Shown here in pieces: positions 1-8,356 of a stretch of DNA of 64,000 bases. The stretch is taken from NCBI RefSeq assembly GCF_021044825.1, contig NZ_JAJNOC010000001.1:496001-560000 (forward strand), read 5' to 3'. The stretch's first letter is position 1. The number at the start of each line of letters is the position of its first letter. Made by a program: the position numbers and the translations under genes. The notes under the pieces are model-generated. The model saw only the letters and a list, made by a program, of their open reading frames with translations. It ran no database searches and was not told where the DNA came from. This DNA is from Massilia phyllostachyos. Lineage in GTDB: Bacteria > Pseudomonadota > Gammaproteobacteria > Burkholderiales > Burkholderiaceae_D.

Positions 1-39
1 GCCGCGTGGAAGAAATGGGAGTTCAACCACGCCGGTTGA
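1..39 (+). CDS. 3' end of an unidentified upstream gene (partial)
   Basis: Frame 1 is open from the first base and ends at a TGA at 37-39, reading AAWKKWEFNHAG. A dispersed repeat of the kind that follows operon ends elsewhere in the window starts shortly after, which fits a gene end here. Too little is visible to name a product, and this could be a chance open frame. Confidence 0.35.
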   Translation, partial: AAWKKWEFNHAG

Positions 40-72
40 GATGGTGAACGCTCGATTGCACCGTTAGCCGTA

Positions 73-130
73 AAACCGTCGTACGCGCCACTGGCGCCTA
101 CGACCTCCGGCGAAGGCCGGAGCCCAATTT
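73..130 (+). repeat. Dispersed palindromic repeat (REP-like), long subtype
   Basis: AAAACCGTCG is followed by an extra hairpin (GTACGCGCC / GGCGCCTAC), then the core hairpin TCCGGC-GAA-GGCCGGA and CCCAA. A nearly identical 58-base unit lies at 53852-53912. Shorter copies lacking the extra hairpin lie at 8244-8284 and 16109-16150. It sits between an upstream gene end and the Pho-regulated operon. Confidence 0.75.
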
Positions 131-148
131 CCACCACCCGAACTCCCC

Positions 149-166
149 ATGTAATAAATCTGTCAC
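149..166 (+). promoter_or_regulatory. Pho box (PhoB binding site)
   Basis: ATGTAAT-AAAT-CTGTCAC: two 7-base direct repeats separated by an AT-rich 4-base spacer, the layout of the Pho box consensus CTGTCAT-n4-CTGTCAT. The second repeat matches 6 of 7 and the first 5 of 7. It ends 50 bases before the first alkaline phosphatase start. The -10 is weak (TGTATC at 182-187), as expected for an activator-dependent promoter, although it lies further from the box than in E. coli phoA. Confidence 0.7.
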
Positions 167-216
167 ACGCTCTTCTGCCGGTGTATCCTCACCGCTTCCC
201 AATTCCAGAGGTCTCC

Positions 217-1683
217 ATGCGACAGCCCCCTCTCGCCAGCCTCGCGCTCGCCTTCGCGCTCGCCGGCTGCGCCTCCGCCCCACCGGCCCCGCCGCACACC
301 GCCGCGCAACACAACCCCATCGACCCGCCCGCGAAAAACGTCATCTTCTTCCTCGGCGACGGCCTCGGCGTCAACACCCTGACCGCCGCCCGCATCTTCC
401 ACGCCGGCGAAGAAGGCCAGCTGACCATCGACCGCATGCCCGAATCGGCCTTCGTGAAGACCTTCTCGAACGACGCCATGGTCACCGACAGCGCGGCCGG
501 CATGGCCGCCTACATGACCGGCGTGAAGCACAACAACGGCGTGATCTCGATGTCCTCCGGCACCCGCGCGGTGGCCCCTGGCAAGGACGCCAACGGCAAC
601 GCCCTGGTGAGCCGCTGCATCGAGGCCGGCGCCAACGGCGCGCCCGCTCCCACTCTGCTGGAACTGGCGAAACGCCGCGGCATGGCGCTCGGCGTCGTCA
701 CCACCACCAGCGTCACCGACGCCACCCCGGCATCGAGCTATGGCCACGGCTGTCACCGCAAGCTGGAAACCGACTTCGCCGCCATGGTCGTGCCGGGCGG
801 CGCCGGCTACAACGCCGCGCTCGGCGCGCGCGGGCTGGACGTGCTGTTCGGCGGCGGCCTGCAATACTTCACGCCCTTCGCGCGCGGCGGCAAGCGTGCC
901 GACAATCGAGACCTGTTGGCGGAACTCGGGCAGCAGGGCTTCCGCGTCGCCACCGACACCGCGGGCTTCAACGCTCTCAATGCGGGCCAGCCGGCCATCG
1001 GCCTGTTCGCCCAGAGCCACATGGACTATGACGCCGCGCGCAAGCCGGCGCAGCAACCGAGCCTCACCGAGATGACGCGCAAGGCGATCGACCTGCTGGC
1101 GCCGCACGCTGGCAAGGACGGCAAGGGCTTCTTCCTGGTAGTGGAGGGCGGCCTGATCGACCACGCGCTGCACGCCACGCTGGGCAAGCGCGCGCTGCAG
1201 GAAACCGTCTCCTTCAACGACGCCATGCAGGCCGCGATCGACAAGATGGAAGCGATCGATCCGGGCCTGAAGAACACCCTGATCGTCTCCACCGCCGACC
1301 ACGACCACACCCTGCTGCTGAACGGCTACGCGGTCCGCACCGGCAAGACCACGCCGACCAATCCCGGTGTGCTGGGCCTGGTGCGCAACCTCGACGGCAC
1401 GCCCAAGCTGGACCAGAACGGCCGGCCCTTCACCATCATCGGCTTCGGCACCGGCGAGAACCGGGTCAATGGCCCGCGCGGCTCCCAGCCCGCGCTCACC
1501 GACGAGATCGTGACGCGCGACGACTACCACCAGGAGGCCGTGGTGCGCACCCGCGCGGGCGCCGAAACCCACGGCGGCAGCGACGTGTTCCTGGGCGCCC
1601 AGGGCGCCGGCGCGGAGATGTTCCGCGGGACCATCGACAACACCCGGGTCTTCAGCCTGATCAAGAATGCCGCCGGCCTGTAA
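217..1683 (+). CDS. Alkaline phosphatase, PhoA family, lipoprotein-type signal
   Basis: Hydrolyses phosphomonoesters outside the cytoplasm to release phosphate. The 488-residue product starts with a short signal ending in a lipobox (LAGC, Cys near residue 17), so it is probably a lipoprotein. The ATG at 217 is chosen because of that signal and an AGAGGT site before it. PhoA-type motifs are in order: GDG metal site after the signal, TDSA with nucleophile Ser92, VTDATPAS with Asp168 aligned to E. coli Asp153, EGG..D...H near 325, TADHDH near 370 and a C-terminal THGG metal histidine. It is first of a tandem pair, 10 bases before the next start, behind a Pho box. Family and role are well supported; substrate preference is unknown. 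Confidence 0.93.
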   Translation: MRQPPLASLALAFALAGCASAPPAPPHTAAQHNPIDPPAKNVIFFLGDGLGVNTLTAARIFHAGEEGQLTIDRMPESAFVKTFSNDAMVTDSAAGMAAYMTGVKHNNGVISMSSGTRAVAPGKDANGNALVSRCIEAGANGAPAPTLLELAKRRGMALGVVTTTSVTDATPASSYGHGCHRKLETDFAAMVVPGGAGYNAALGARGLDVLFGGGLQYFTPFARGGKRADNRDLLAELGQQGFRVATDTAGFNALNAGQPAIGLFAQSHMDYDAARKPAQQPSLTEMTRKAIDLLAPHAGKDGKGFFLVVEGGLIDHALHATLGKRALQETVSFNDAMQAAIDKMEAIDPGLKNTLIVSTADHDHTLLLNGYAVRTGKTTPTNPGVLGLVRNLDGTPKLDQNGRPFTIIGFGTGENRVNGPRGSQPALTDEIVTRDDYHQEAVVRTRAGAETHGGSDVFLGAQGAGAEMFRGTIDNTRVFSLIKNAAGL

Positions 1684-1693
1684 GGAGACCACG

Positions 1694-3061
1694 ATGAAAC
1701 GACTTTCGACACTGCTGCTTGCCGGCCTGTTCACGACTTCCGCGTTCGCCGCGCCGCAAGCGAAGAACATCATCTTCTTCCTCGGCGACGGCATGGGCCC
1801 GACCACCATCGCCGCCGCGCGCATCTTCAAGCACGGCGAGGAAGGCTTCCTGAACTTCGAACGCCTGGAACGCACCGCGCGCATCAAGACCTATTCGAAC
1901 GACTTCCAGACCACCGACAGCGCACCCTCGATGGGCGCCTACATGACCGGCGTGAAGATCAACCAGGACGGCATCTCGATGAAGGATGCGCGCGCGATCG
2001 ACCCCGCGAAGGACGCCAACGGCAACCGCACCGTCGACCAGTGCGGGCAGAACAACGGCTACGTCGCCCCGACCATCCTGGAACTGGCCAAGGCCCGTGG
2101 TAAAGCCGTGGGCGCGGTCACCACCACCGAACTGACCCACGCCACGCCGGCATCGACCTTCTCCCACGTCTGTCACCGCGACGCGGCCTACACCATCGCG
2201 CGCCAGATCGTGCCGGGCGGGGAGGGCTACAACGTCGCGCTGAAGGATGGCGTCGACGTGCTGATGGGCGGCGGCCGCCACCACTTCACGCCCTACGACA
2301 AGGCCGCCAATCCGAAGGGCCGCGCCGACGGCCGCGACCTGATGGCCGAATTCGAAGCGCAAGGCTATGCCGTCGGCCGCACGCGCGCCGACATGATGTC
2401 GGCGCGTCCGGGCCGCAAGTTCGTCGGCATCTACAGCGCCGATGACCACCTCGACTATTCGCTGGCGCGCCGTCCCGAGCAGCCGACGCTGACGGACATG
2501 GCGCTCAAGGCGATCGATTTGCTCTCCAAGGATCCGGACGGCTTCTTCCTGATGGTCGAAGGCGGCAAGATCGACCACGCCCTGCACGACAACAACGCCA
2601 GGAACGCGCTGGCCGACACGGTGGCGTTCGACGAAGCGATCCAGGCGGCGATCGACCGGATGCGGCAAATCGATCCGGGCCTGGAGAACACCCTGATCGT
2701 GATCACCGCCGACCACGACCACACCATGGTCCTGAACGGCTACCCGAAGCGCGGCAGCAAAGTCCTCGACATCGTCCACGACTATGCGTCAGGCCAACCG
2801 AAGAAGGACGCCGACGGCAAGACCTTCACGGCCCTCGTCTTCGGCAACGGCAAGGTGCGTCCCGACGTGCGCGCGGATATCGACAGCGCCGTTGCGCTGG
2901 GTGACGATTACCAGCAGGAGGCGGGTGTGCATACGGTGTACGAGTCGCACGGCGGCGGGGATGTGAAGCTGTATGCGGTGGGGGCGGGGTCGGCGCCGTT
3001 CAAGGGAACGATGGAGAATACGCAGGTGTTTTACTTGATGAAAGCAGCTGCAGGCTTATAA
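1694..3061 (+). CDS. Alkaline phosphatase, PhoA family, Sec-exported paralogue
   Basis: A 455-residue periplasmic alkaline phosphatase, clearly a paralogue of the gene just upstream (shared GDG, TDSA, EGG, TADHDH and SHGG motifs and the same C-terminal MKAAAGL ending as PhoA proteins). The start at 1694 follows AAGGAGA and begins a classical signal peptide cleaved after AFA; it is not a lipoprotein. Nucleophile Ser76. At the position of E. coli Asp153 this copy has His149 (LTHATPAS), whereas its neighbour keeps Asp; both have His where E. coli has Lys328. The two genes are probably cotranscribed. The differing signal and third metal site suggest two non-redundant enzymes. Confidence 0.93.
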   Translation: MKRLSTLLLAGLFTTSAFAAPQAKNIIFFLGDGMGPTTIAAARIFKHGEEGFLNFERLERTARIKTYSNDFQTTDSAPSMGAYMTGVKINQDGISMKDARAIDPAKDANGNRTVDQCGQNNGYVAPTILELAKARGKAVGAVTTTELTHATPASTFSHVCHRDAAYTIARQIVPGGEGYNVALKDGVDVLMGGGRHHFTPYDKAANPKGRADGRDLMAEFEAQGYAVGRTRADMMSARPGRKFVGIYSADDHLDYSLARRPEQPTLTDMALKAIDLLSKDPDGFFLMVEGGKIDHALHDNNARNALADTVAFDEAIQAAIDRMRQIDPGLENTLIVITADHDHTMVLNGYPKRGSKVLDIVHDYASGQPKKDADGKTFTALVFGNGKVRPDVRADIDSAVALGDDYQQEAGVHTVYESHGGGDVKLYAVGAGSAPFKGTMENTQVFYLMKAAAGL

Positions 3062-3113
3062 GACATGCGGCTTCGTCGAAGCCGCTGCTTATGAATACCG
3101 TCATCTCTAATCA

Positions 3114-3141
3114 ACGTCATTCCGGCCTGCGCCGGGATGAC
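3114..3141 (+). repeat. Dispersed palindromic repeat, short copy
   Basis: CGTCATTCCGGC-CTGC-GCCGGGATGAC: a member of the repeat family found at operon ends in this window, located between the alkaline phosphatase operon end and the convergent SWIB gene. Confidence 0.6.
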
Positions 3142-3202
3142 TGTTCATCAGCTAACAAATGAATTGGAGGCAGTGGTCAGCACATTCCTCCGCATCGCCC
3201 AA

Positions 3203-3235
3203 AAACAAAAAGCCCCGCTATCCGACGGGGCTTTT
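3203..3235 (-). terminator. Rho-independent terminator of the SWIB gene
   Basis: Hairpin AGCCCCG (3211-3217) / CGGGGCT (3226-3232). On the minus strand it is followed by a T-rich run (complement of 3201-3210). It lies about 35 bases after the stop codon. Confidence 0.85.
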
Positions 3236-3268
3236 CATTTACAAGGCTACTGGACAGCCGGCCAGTGC

Positions 3269-3670
3269 TTACTTCAGGTGGTCCGAAATCAGCTTGGTCA
3301 TTTCGAACATCGACACCTGGGCCTTGCCACCGAAGACGGCTTTCAGCTTGTCGTCGGCGTTGATCATGCGGCGGTTCGCGGCGTCTTGCAGATTCTGTGC
3401 CTTGATGTAGTCCCAGACCTTCTTGGTCACTTCGGTACGTGGCAGCGGCTTGTTGCCCACCACTGCTGCCAGTTCGCCCGACGGGGTCATCTCTTTCATG
3501 AAAGCGGCGTTCGGCTTGCGGGCTGCCGCAGGCTTTGCTGCCGGTTTCGCTGCTGCTTTTGCTGGAGCTGCTGCTTTCTTCGCTGCAGGCTTGGCGGCTG
3601 CTGCCGGCTTGGCGGCGGCGGCCTTTTTAGCTGCTGCTGGCGCTGCGGTGGATTTTTTGGCTGTTGCCAT
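3269..3670 (-). CDS. SWIB/MDM2-domain protein with histone-H1-like N-terminus
   Basis: A 133-residue DNA-associated protein. Residues 1 to about 55 are Lys/Ala/Pro repeats (AAAKPAA type) resembling histone H1 tails. Residues about 60-130 form a SWIB domain, recognisable from SGELAAVVG, VTKKVWDYIKAQNLQD, and the closing VSMFEMTKLISDHLK. The start at 3670 follows a strong AGGAGG; an upstream in-frame start lacks one. Such fusions are common in betaproteobacteria and chlamydiae and are thought to be nucleoid proteins, but the role is not established. It is monocistronic with its own terminator. A second, much longer AKP-rich protein lies at 25631-27010 and starts with the same MATAKK. Confidence 0.9.
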   Translation of the reverse strand: MATAKKSTAAPAAAKKAAAAKPAAAAKPAAKKAAAPAKAAAKPAAKPAAARKPNAAFMKEMTPSGELAAVVGNKPLPRTEVTKKVWDYIKAQNLQDAANRRMINADDKLKAVFGGKAQVSMFEMTKLISDHLK

Positions 3671-3848
3671 CTTCGAGCCTCCTAAAACGATCATAGGGAA
3701 ATTGCGTTATTTACGCACGGGCTTATATTGGTGGCCTTTTACTGTTCGTGCAAGTCTTTTTCGAATTTTTTTCATTCTTGTAAGCCCCAAAATGCGAGCT
3801 ATCGCACACTGAGTGTATATTCAATGAAAAAAACGGCCTCCAGAACGT

Positions 3849-3887
3849 AAAAAAACCGCGCAAGGCCAGTGCCCGCGCGGTTTTTCG
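3849..3887 (-). terminator. Terminator of ffh (bidirectional shape)
   Basis: AAAAACCGCGC (3851-3861) / GCGCGGTTTTT (3875-3885), with a further run of complementary T on the minus strand (complement of 3848-3855), 16 bases after the ffh stop. Confidence 0.88.
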
Positions 3888-3902
3888 AAAAGCGCCGATC
3901 GA

Positions 3903-5270
3903 TCAGCGCAGGCCGGGCATCATGCCCTTCATCCCGCGCATCATCTTCATCAGGCCGCCGCCTTTGAGCTTCTTCATCATGGTCTGCATCTGGTCGTATT
4001 GATTCAGCATGCGGTTCACTTCCTGCACCTGCACGCCGGCGCCGGCCGCGATGCGACGCTTGCGGTTGGCCTTGATCAGCTCCGGCTTGGCGCGCTCGCC
4101 CGGCGTCATCGAGTCGATGATGCCGACCATGCGCCGCACCTGCTTCTCGGCCTGGTCCATGTTGGCGCCGCTTGCTGCCTGCTGGAACTGCGCCGGCAGC
4201 TTGTCGAGCAGGCCGGACATGCCGCCCATCTTCTTCATCTGCGTGAGCTGGGCCTTGAAGTCGTTCATGTCGAACTTGCCGCCGCCCTTGATCTTGTTGG
4301 CGAGTTCGGTCGCGGCTTCGGCGTCGACGCCCTTGCGCGCTTCTTCGACCAGCGCCAGGATGTCGCCCATGCCCAGCACGCGGTTCGCCATGCGCGATGG
4401 ATCGAAGGCTTCCAGGCCGTCCAGTTTTTCGGACACGCCGGCGAACTTGATCGGCTTGCCGGTCACGTGGCGCACCGATAGCGCCGCACCGCCGCGCGAG
4501 TCGCCATCGAGCTTGGTCAGCACCACGCCGGTCAGGGGCAGGGCGTCGTTGAAGGCCTTGGCGGTATTGATCGCATCCTGGCCCAGCATGGCGTCGACCA
4601 CGAACAGGGTCTCGACCGGATTCACGGCGGCGTGCACCGCGGCGATCTCCTGCATCATCGCTTCGTCGATGCCGAGGCGGCCGGCGGTGTCGATGATCAG
4701 GACGTCGTGATAGTGCTTCTTGGCCCAGTCGAGGGCGTTACGTGCGATGTCGACCGGCTTGTCGTTGGCGGTGGTCGGGAAGAAGTCGGCGCCGACCTGC
4801 CTGGTCACCGATTCCAGCTGCGCGATCGCGGCGGGGCGGTAGACGTCGGCGGAGACGGTCAGGACCTTCTTCTTTTTCTGCTCTTTCAGGTACTTGGCGA
4901 GCTTGCCGGTGGTGGTGGTTTTACCCACACCCTGCAGGCCGGCCATCAGGATGATCGCCGGCGGCTGCTGGGCGAAGGACAGCTGGGTGGCGTCGGGACC
5001 GAGGTCGGCGCCCATCAGGGCGGCCAGCTCGCGCTGCACCACGCCGACCAGGGCCTGGCCCGGGCTGAGCGAGCCGATGACTTCTTCGCCCAGCGCTTTT
5101 TCCTTCACTTTGGCGATGAACTCGCGCACCGCCGGCAGCGCCACGTCGGCCTCCAGCAGGGCCATGCGCACTTCGCGCAGCATCTCGGCGGTGTTCGCCT
5201 CGGTAAGGCGCGCCTCGCCGCGCATGGTCTTGACGACCTTGGCAAGGCGTTGGGTAAGGTTATCTAGCAT
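3903..5270 (-). CDS. ffh: Signal recognition particle protein Ffh
   Basis: The GTPase of the bacterial signal recognition particle, which binds 4.5S RNA and signal sequences of nascent inner-membrane proteins. The 455-residue product shows the N domain (1 to about 90), the G domain with P-loop GLQGVGKTTT, DTAGRLG, TKLDGD and the closing GVSEKLDGLEAFDP, and a Met-rich M domain from about 300 ending in GMKGMMPGLR. The length is normal for the family. The start at 5270 has only a weak ribosome site (AGGTAG on the minus strand). It is transcribed alone, with its own terminator; no 4.5S RNA gene was found nearby. Confidence 0.98.
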   Translation of the reverse strand: MLDNLTQRLAKVVKTMRGEARLTEANTAEMLREVRMALLEADVALPAVREFIAKVKEKALGEEVIGSLSPGQALVGVVQRELAALMGADLGPDATQLSFAQQPPAIILMAGLQGVGKTTTTGKLAKYLKEQKKKKVLTVSADVYRPAAIAQLESVTRQVGADFFPTTANDKPVDIARNALDWAKKHYHDVLIIDTAGRLGIDEAMMQEIAAVHAAVNPVETLFVVDAMLGQDAINTAKAFNDALPLTGVVLTKLDGDSRGGAALSVRHVTGKPIKFAGVSEKLDGLEAFDPSRMANRVLGMGDILALVEEARKGVDAEAATELANKIKGGGKFDMNDFKAQLTQMKKMGGMSGLLDKLPAQFQQAASGANMDQAEKQVRRMVGIIDSMTPGERAKPELIKANRKRRIAAGAGVQVQEVNRMLNQYDQMQTMMKKLKGGGLMKMMRGMKGMMPGLR

Positions 5271-5503
5271 GTTCTACCTAGCGTATATATATGACCGACG
5301 AAAACCCCCATTTTACCTTGCGCAGGCTGCCATGGTCCGGCCGAGCCGAGCATATAGCGCACTTTTTCAGCACCCGTGATGTGTTCGATCACCCCCGACC
5401 ATTGTCGGATTTGACACATCTCACGTACCACTAGGTCATTTCCCGTCAGCATCGTCCTTTGTGCAGCGCACTTTTTTCGCACCGCATTCAACAGGAGAGA
5501 AGC

Positions 5504-6475
5504 ATGACGAAGGTATTCGGCAGCATTCTTGTCGCGGCCGCCCTGCTGGCCGGAGGCGGCGCCCGGGCCCAGGACGTGATCCGGCTCGGCAACCTCAAGC
5601 TGGCCCACTTCGGCGCCGTGTCCTATATCAAGGAGATCGCCCCCAGGTGCGGCATCCGGATCGAGGAAAAGGTCTTCGCCAAGGGCCTGGACGTGATGCA
5701 GGCGATGATCGCCGGCGAACTGGACGTCGGCGCCACCGCCTCCGAGGCGGCGATCTCGGGCCGCGCCGGCGGCGCGCCGATCGTCGCGGTGGCCGGCTTC
5801 GCGCGCGGCGGGGCACGGCTGGTGGCGCGGCCCGAGCTCGGCGTCAAGAGCGTGGCCCAGCTCAAGGGCCGGCGCGTCGGCGTGACGCGCGGCGCGATCC
5901 AGGAAGTGCTCTTGATGGCGCAGCTGGCCAAGCACGGCCTTACCTCCGCCCCCGCGCCCGGCAAGGACGTGCAGCTCGTGTACCTGTCCTATCCCGACCT
6001 GAACCAGGCCCTGCTCGGCAAGCAGATCGACGCCATGATGCAGTCCGAGCCGCAGTCCTCGCAGGCCATCAACAAGGGCTTCGGCAGTGAAGTCATCAAG
6101 CCCTACGATACCCCGATCGGCGAGCCGGTGCGCACCCTGGTCATGACCGAGCAGTTCTACCGCGAGCGCCGCCCGGCCGCCGAGAAGTTCATGCGCTGCT
6201 TCGTGGAGGCGACCAGGACCTTCATCGACCAGCCGGCCGTGGCCGAGAAGTACGTACGCGAATCCATCTTCAAGAACCAGATCTCGAGCGACGACTTCCA
6301 GGATGCGATCCGCAACTCGCCTTACTCCTATGCCCTCACGCCCCAGCACATCCAGGTCACCACCGACATCATGGTCAAGACCGGGGTGGGACGCATGGCG
6401 CGCGCGCCGCTGGCCAGGGACTGGGTGCGGACCGACCTGCTGGAGGCCGCGATGAAGAGCCTCGGCGTGCGCTAG
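5504..6475 (+). CDS. ABC transporter substrate-binding protein, SsuA/TauA/NrtA type
   Basis: Periplasmic solute receptor of an ABC importer, 323 residues. A signal peptide of about 23 residues ends GGGARA-Q; the start at 5504 follows CAGGAGA. The NMT1/SsuA-like fold is suggested by the LGNLKLAHFG opening, the GELDVGAT segment, the LKGRRVGV strand and the motif LLGKQIDAMM typical of this family. It is the first of three genes (receptor, permease, ATPase). Relatives import sulfonates, taurine, nitrate, bicarbonate or pyrimidine precursors; the substrate cannot be told from sequence. The 233 bases upstream contain a TTGACA at 5411-5416 but no convincing -10. Confidence 0.85.
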   Translation: MTKVFGSILVAAALLAGGGARAQDVIRLGNLKLAHFGAVSYIKEIAPRCGIRIEEKVFAKGLDVMQAMIAGELDVGATASEAAISGRAGGAPIVAVAGFARGGARLVARPELGVKSVAQLKGRRVGVTRGAIQEVLLMAQLAKHGLTSAPAPGKDVQLVYLSYPDLNQALLGKQIDAMMQSEPQSSQAINKGFGSEVIKPYDTPIGEPVRTLVMTEQFYRERRPAAEKFMRCFVEATRTFIDQPAVAEKYVRESIFKNQISSDDFQDAIRNSPYSYALTPQHIQVTTDIMVKTGVGRMARAPLARDWVRTDLLEAAMKSLGVR

Positions 6476-6487
6476 GGGGGAGCGGCC

Positions 6488-7336
6488 ATGAGGATTGCGG
6501 ACAGGCGAACACGCGCGCGCGCGCGCTGGCGTGAGGTCGCGGTGGGCATGGTGGCGCCGGTGCTGGCGATCGCCCTGTGGCAGTGGGTCGCGTACATGGG
6601 CTGGGTCAATCCGCAGGTGCTGCCGGCGCCGCTCGACGTCTGGCGCAAGTGGGTGGCCTACCTGCTGCCGCTCGTGCCCTTCGACCAATACACGGAAGGC
6701 GGCCGGCTCTCCTGGGCGTTCTCGGGCGAGCTGCCGATGGACATCTGGACCAGCATGGTGCGCGTCGTGATCGGCTTCGCGATCGGCGCGGGTCTCGCCC
6801 TGCCGCTGGGCCTGGCGATGGGCGCGAGCCAGGCCGTGCATGCGTGGATGAACCCCCTGGTGCAGATCCTGCGCCCGATCCCGCCGATCGCCTACATCCC
6901 GCTCGCCATCCTGTGGTTCGGCCTGGGCAATCCGCCGGCCGTGTTCCTGATCGCGCTGGGCGCTTTCTTCCCGGTGCTGATGAACACCATCGCCGGCGTG
7001 CGCCACGTCGACGGCATCTACCTGCGCGCGGCGCGCAACCTGGGCGCGGGCGGGGCGACCATGTTCCTGCGCGTGATCCTGCCGGCCGCCGTGCCCTACA
7101 TCCTGTCCGGCGTGCGGATCGGCATCGGCACCGCCTTCATCGTGGTGATCGTGTCCGAGATGATCGCCGTGAACAACGGCCTGGGCTTCCGCATCCTGGA
7201 AGCGCGCGAGTACTTCTGGTCGGACAAGATCATCGCCGGGATGATCACCATCGGCCTCTTGGGCCTGGCCATCGACACCGCCGTCAACCGCCTGAACAAC
7301 CACCTGCTGCGCTGGCACCGCGGCCTGGAGCACTGA
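6488..7336 (+). CDS. ABC transporter permease, SsuC/TauC type
   Basis: Inner-membrane permease of the importer, 282 residues, with about six hydrophobic segments. The cytoplasmic EAA loop is recognisable in the stretch RAARNLGAGGATMFLRVILP followed by AAVPYILSGVRIGIG, the binding-protein-dependent transport signature that contacts the ATPase. The start at 6488 is 12 bases after the receptor stop and follows a G-rich ribosome site. A basic N-terminal tail (RRTRARARWR) marks the cytoplasmic side. Substrate is unknown, as for its partner. Confidence 0.9.
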   Translation: MRIADRRTRARARWREVAVGMVAPVLAIALWQWVAYMGWVNPQVLPAPLDVWRKWVAYLLPLVPFDQYTEGGRLSWAFSGELPMDIWTSMVRVVIGFAIGAGLALPLGLAMGASQAVHAWMNPLVQILRPIPPIAYIPLAILWFGLGNPPAVFLIALGAFFPVLMNTIAGVRHVDGIYLRAARNLGAGGATMFLRVILPAAVPYILSGVRIGIGTAFIVVIVSEMIAVNNGLGFRILEAREYFWSDKIIAGMITIGLLGLAIDTAVNRLNNHLLRWHRGLEH

Positions 7337-7337
7337 C

Positions 7338-8153
7338 ATGAACGCACGGCTTGATCCATCGCTCTCCCACATCCGCATCGACCAGGTCCACAAGGCCTTC
7401 TCGACCGGCGGCCGGGTCGTGACCGCGCTGCAGGACATCCGGCTCGAGATCCCGCGCGGACAGTTCACTTGCCTGCTCGGGCCTTCCGGCTGCGGCAAGT
7501 CCACGCTGCTCAACGCGGTGGCGGGCTTTTCGCTGCCCAGCAGCGGGTCGATCACGGTCGATGGCAACCCGGTGAAGGGGCCGGGGCCGGACCGCGGCAT
7601 GGTGTTCCAGGAATATGCGCTGTTCCCCTGGATGACGGTCGAGGACAATATCGCCTTCGGCCTGCACATCAAGGGCATGGCGAAGGCCGAGATCCGCGAC
7701 CGGGTCGGCAGCCTCCTGTCGATGCTCTCGCTGGGCGACTTCCGCCAGCGCTTTCCCAAGGACCTGTCCGGCGGCATGCGCCAGCGCGTGGCGATCGCCC
7801 GCGTGCTGGCGCTCGATTCGCCGATCATGCTGATGGACGAGCCCTTCGGCGCGCTGGATGCGCTCACCCGCCGCAACCTGCAGGACGAGCTGCTGCGCAT
7901 CTGGTCGGAGCTGAGGAAGACCATCCTGTTCGTCACCCACAGCATCGAGGAAGCCGTCTACCTGGCGGACCGCATCGTGGTCATGACCTACCGGCCGGGG
8001 ACGGTCAAGCGCGACGTCCTGGTCGAGATGCCACGCATGCGCGATCCGGCGGCGCCGGAATTCAACCTGCTCAAGCGCGAGCTGGGGGGGATGGTGATGG
8101 AGGAGCAGCAGCGGCATCATTCTGATGAGCTGAGAATGGCGGCGGTCGATTGA
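7338..8153 (+). CDS. ABC transporter ATP-binding protein, SsuB/TauB type
   Basis: The ATPase that drives the importer, 271 residues. Seen in order: Walker A GPSGCGKST (about 53-61), Q-loop VFQEYALFPW, signature LSGGMRQR, Walker B IMLMDEPFGALD and the switch histidine VTHS. The start lies 1 base after the permease stop, so translation is probably coupled. The C-terminal 30 residues after the motifs are short, without the extra regulatory domain found in some maltose-type ATPases. Confidence 0.95.
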   Translation: MNARLDPSLSHIRIDQVHKAFSTGGRVVTALQDIRLEIPRGQFTCLLGPSGCGKSTLLNAVAGFSLPSSGSITVDGNPVKGPGPDRGMVFQEYALFPWMTVEDNIAFGLHIKGMAKAEIRDRVGSLLSMLSLGDFRQRFPKDLSGGMRQRVAIARVLALDSPIMLMDEPFGALDALTRRNLQDELLRIWSELRKTILFVTHSIEEAVYLADRIVVMTYRPGTVKRDVLVEMPRMRDPAAPEFNLLKRELGGMVMEEQQRHHSDELRMAAVD

Positions 8154-8172
8154 GGTCGTGGGTGCGGTAAGT

Positions 8173-8284
8173 AACTTGGGTCCCGGCCTCCGCCGGGACG
8201 ACGTGCATGAGCTGACACTTAGTAATGCAGTACCACTAGCCCGAAGACCGTCGCCCCGGCGCAGGCCGGGGCCCAAGTTTGCAT
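8173..8284. repeat. Inverted pair of dispersed palindromic repeats
   Basis: A minus-orientation copy (CTTGGGTCCCGGC...GGGACGACG, 8173-8203) faces a plus-orientation copy (AAGACCGTCGCCCCGGC...GGGGCCCAAGTTT, 8244-8280). The pair fills the gap between the ABC operon end and the next gene. The same head-to-head arrangement occurs at 53852-53974. Confidence 0.7.
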
Positions 8285-8356
8285 GACCAGCCACTGACCT
8301 CCCTCGGGCCCGCCAGCCCCCGCCACCGTCGCGATCCGATGGTGTAGACTCCCAGT

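Noticed and set aside
5271..5503. Promoter for the ABC operon based on TTGACA at 5411-5416
   Set aside because: No acceptable -10 box at 16-18 bases; kept only as a remark in the receptor entry.
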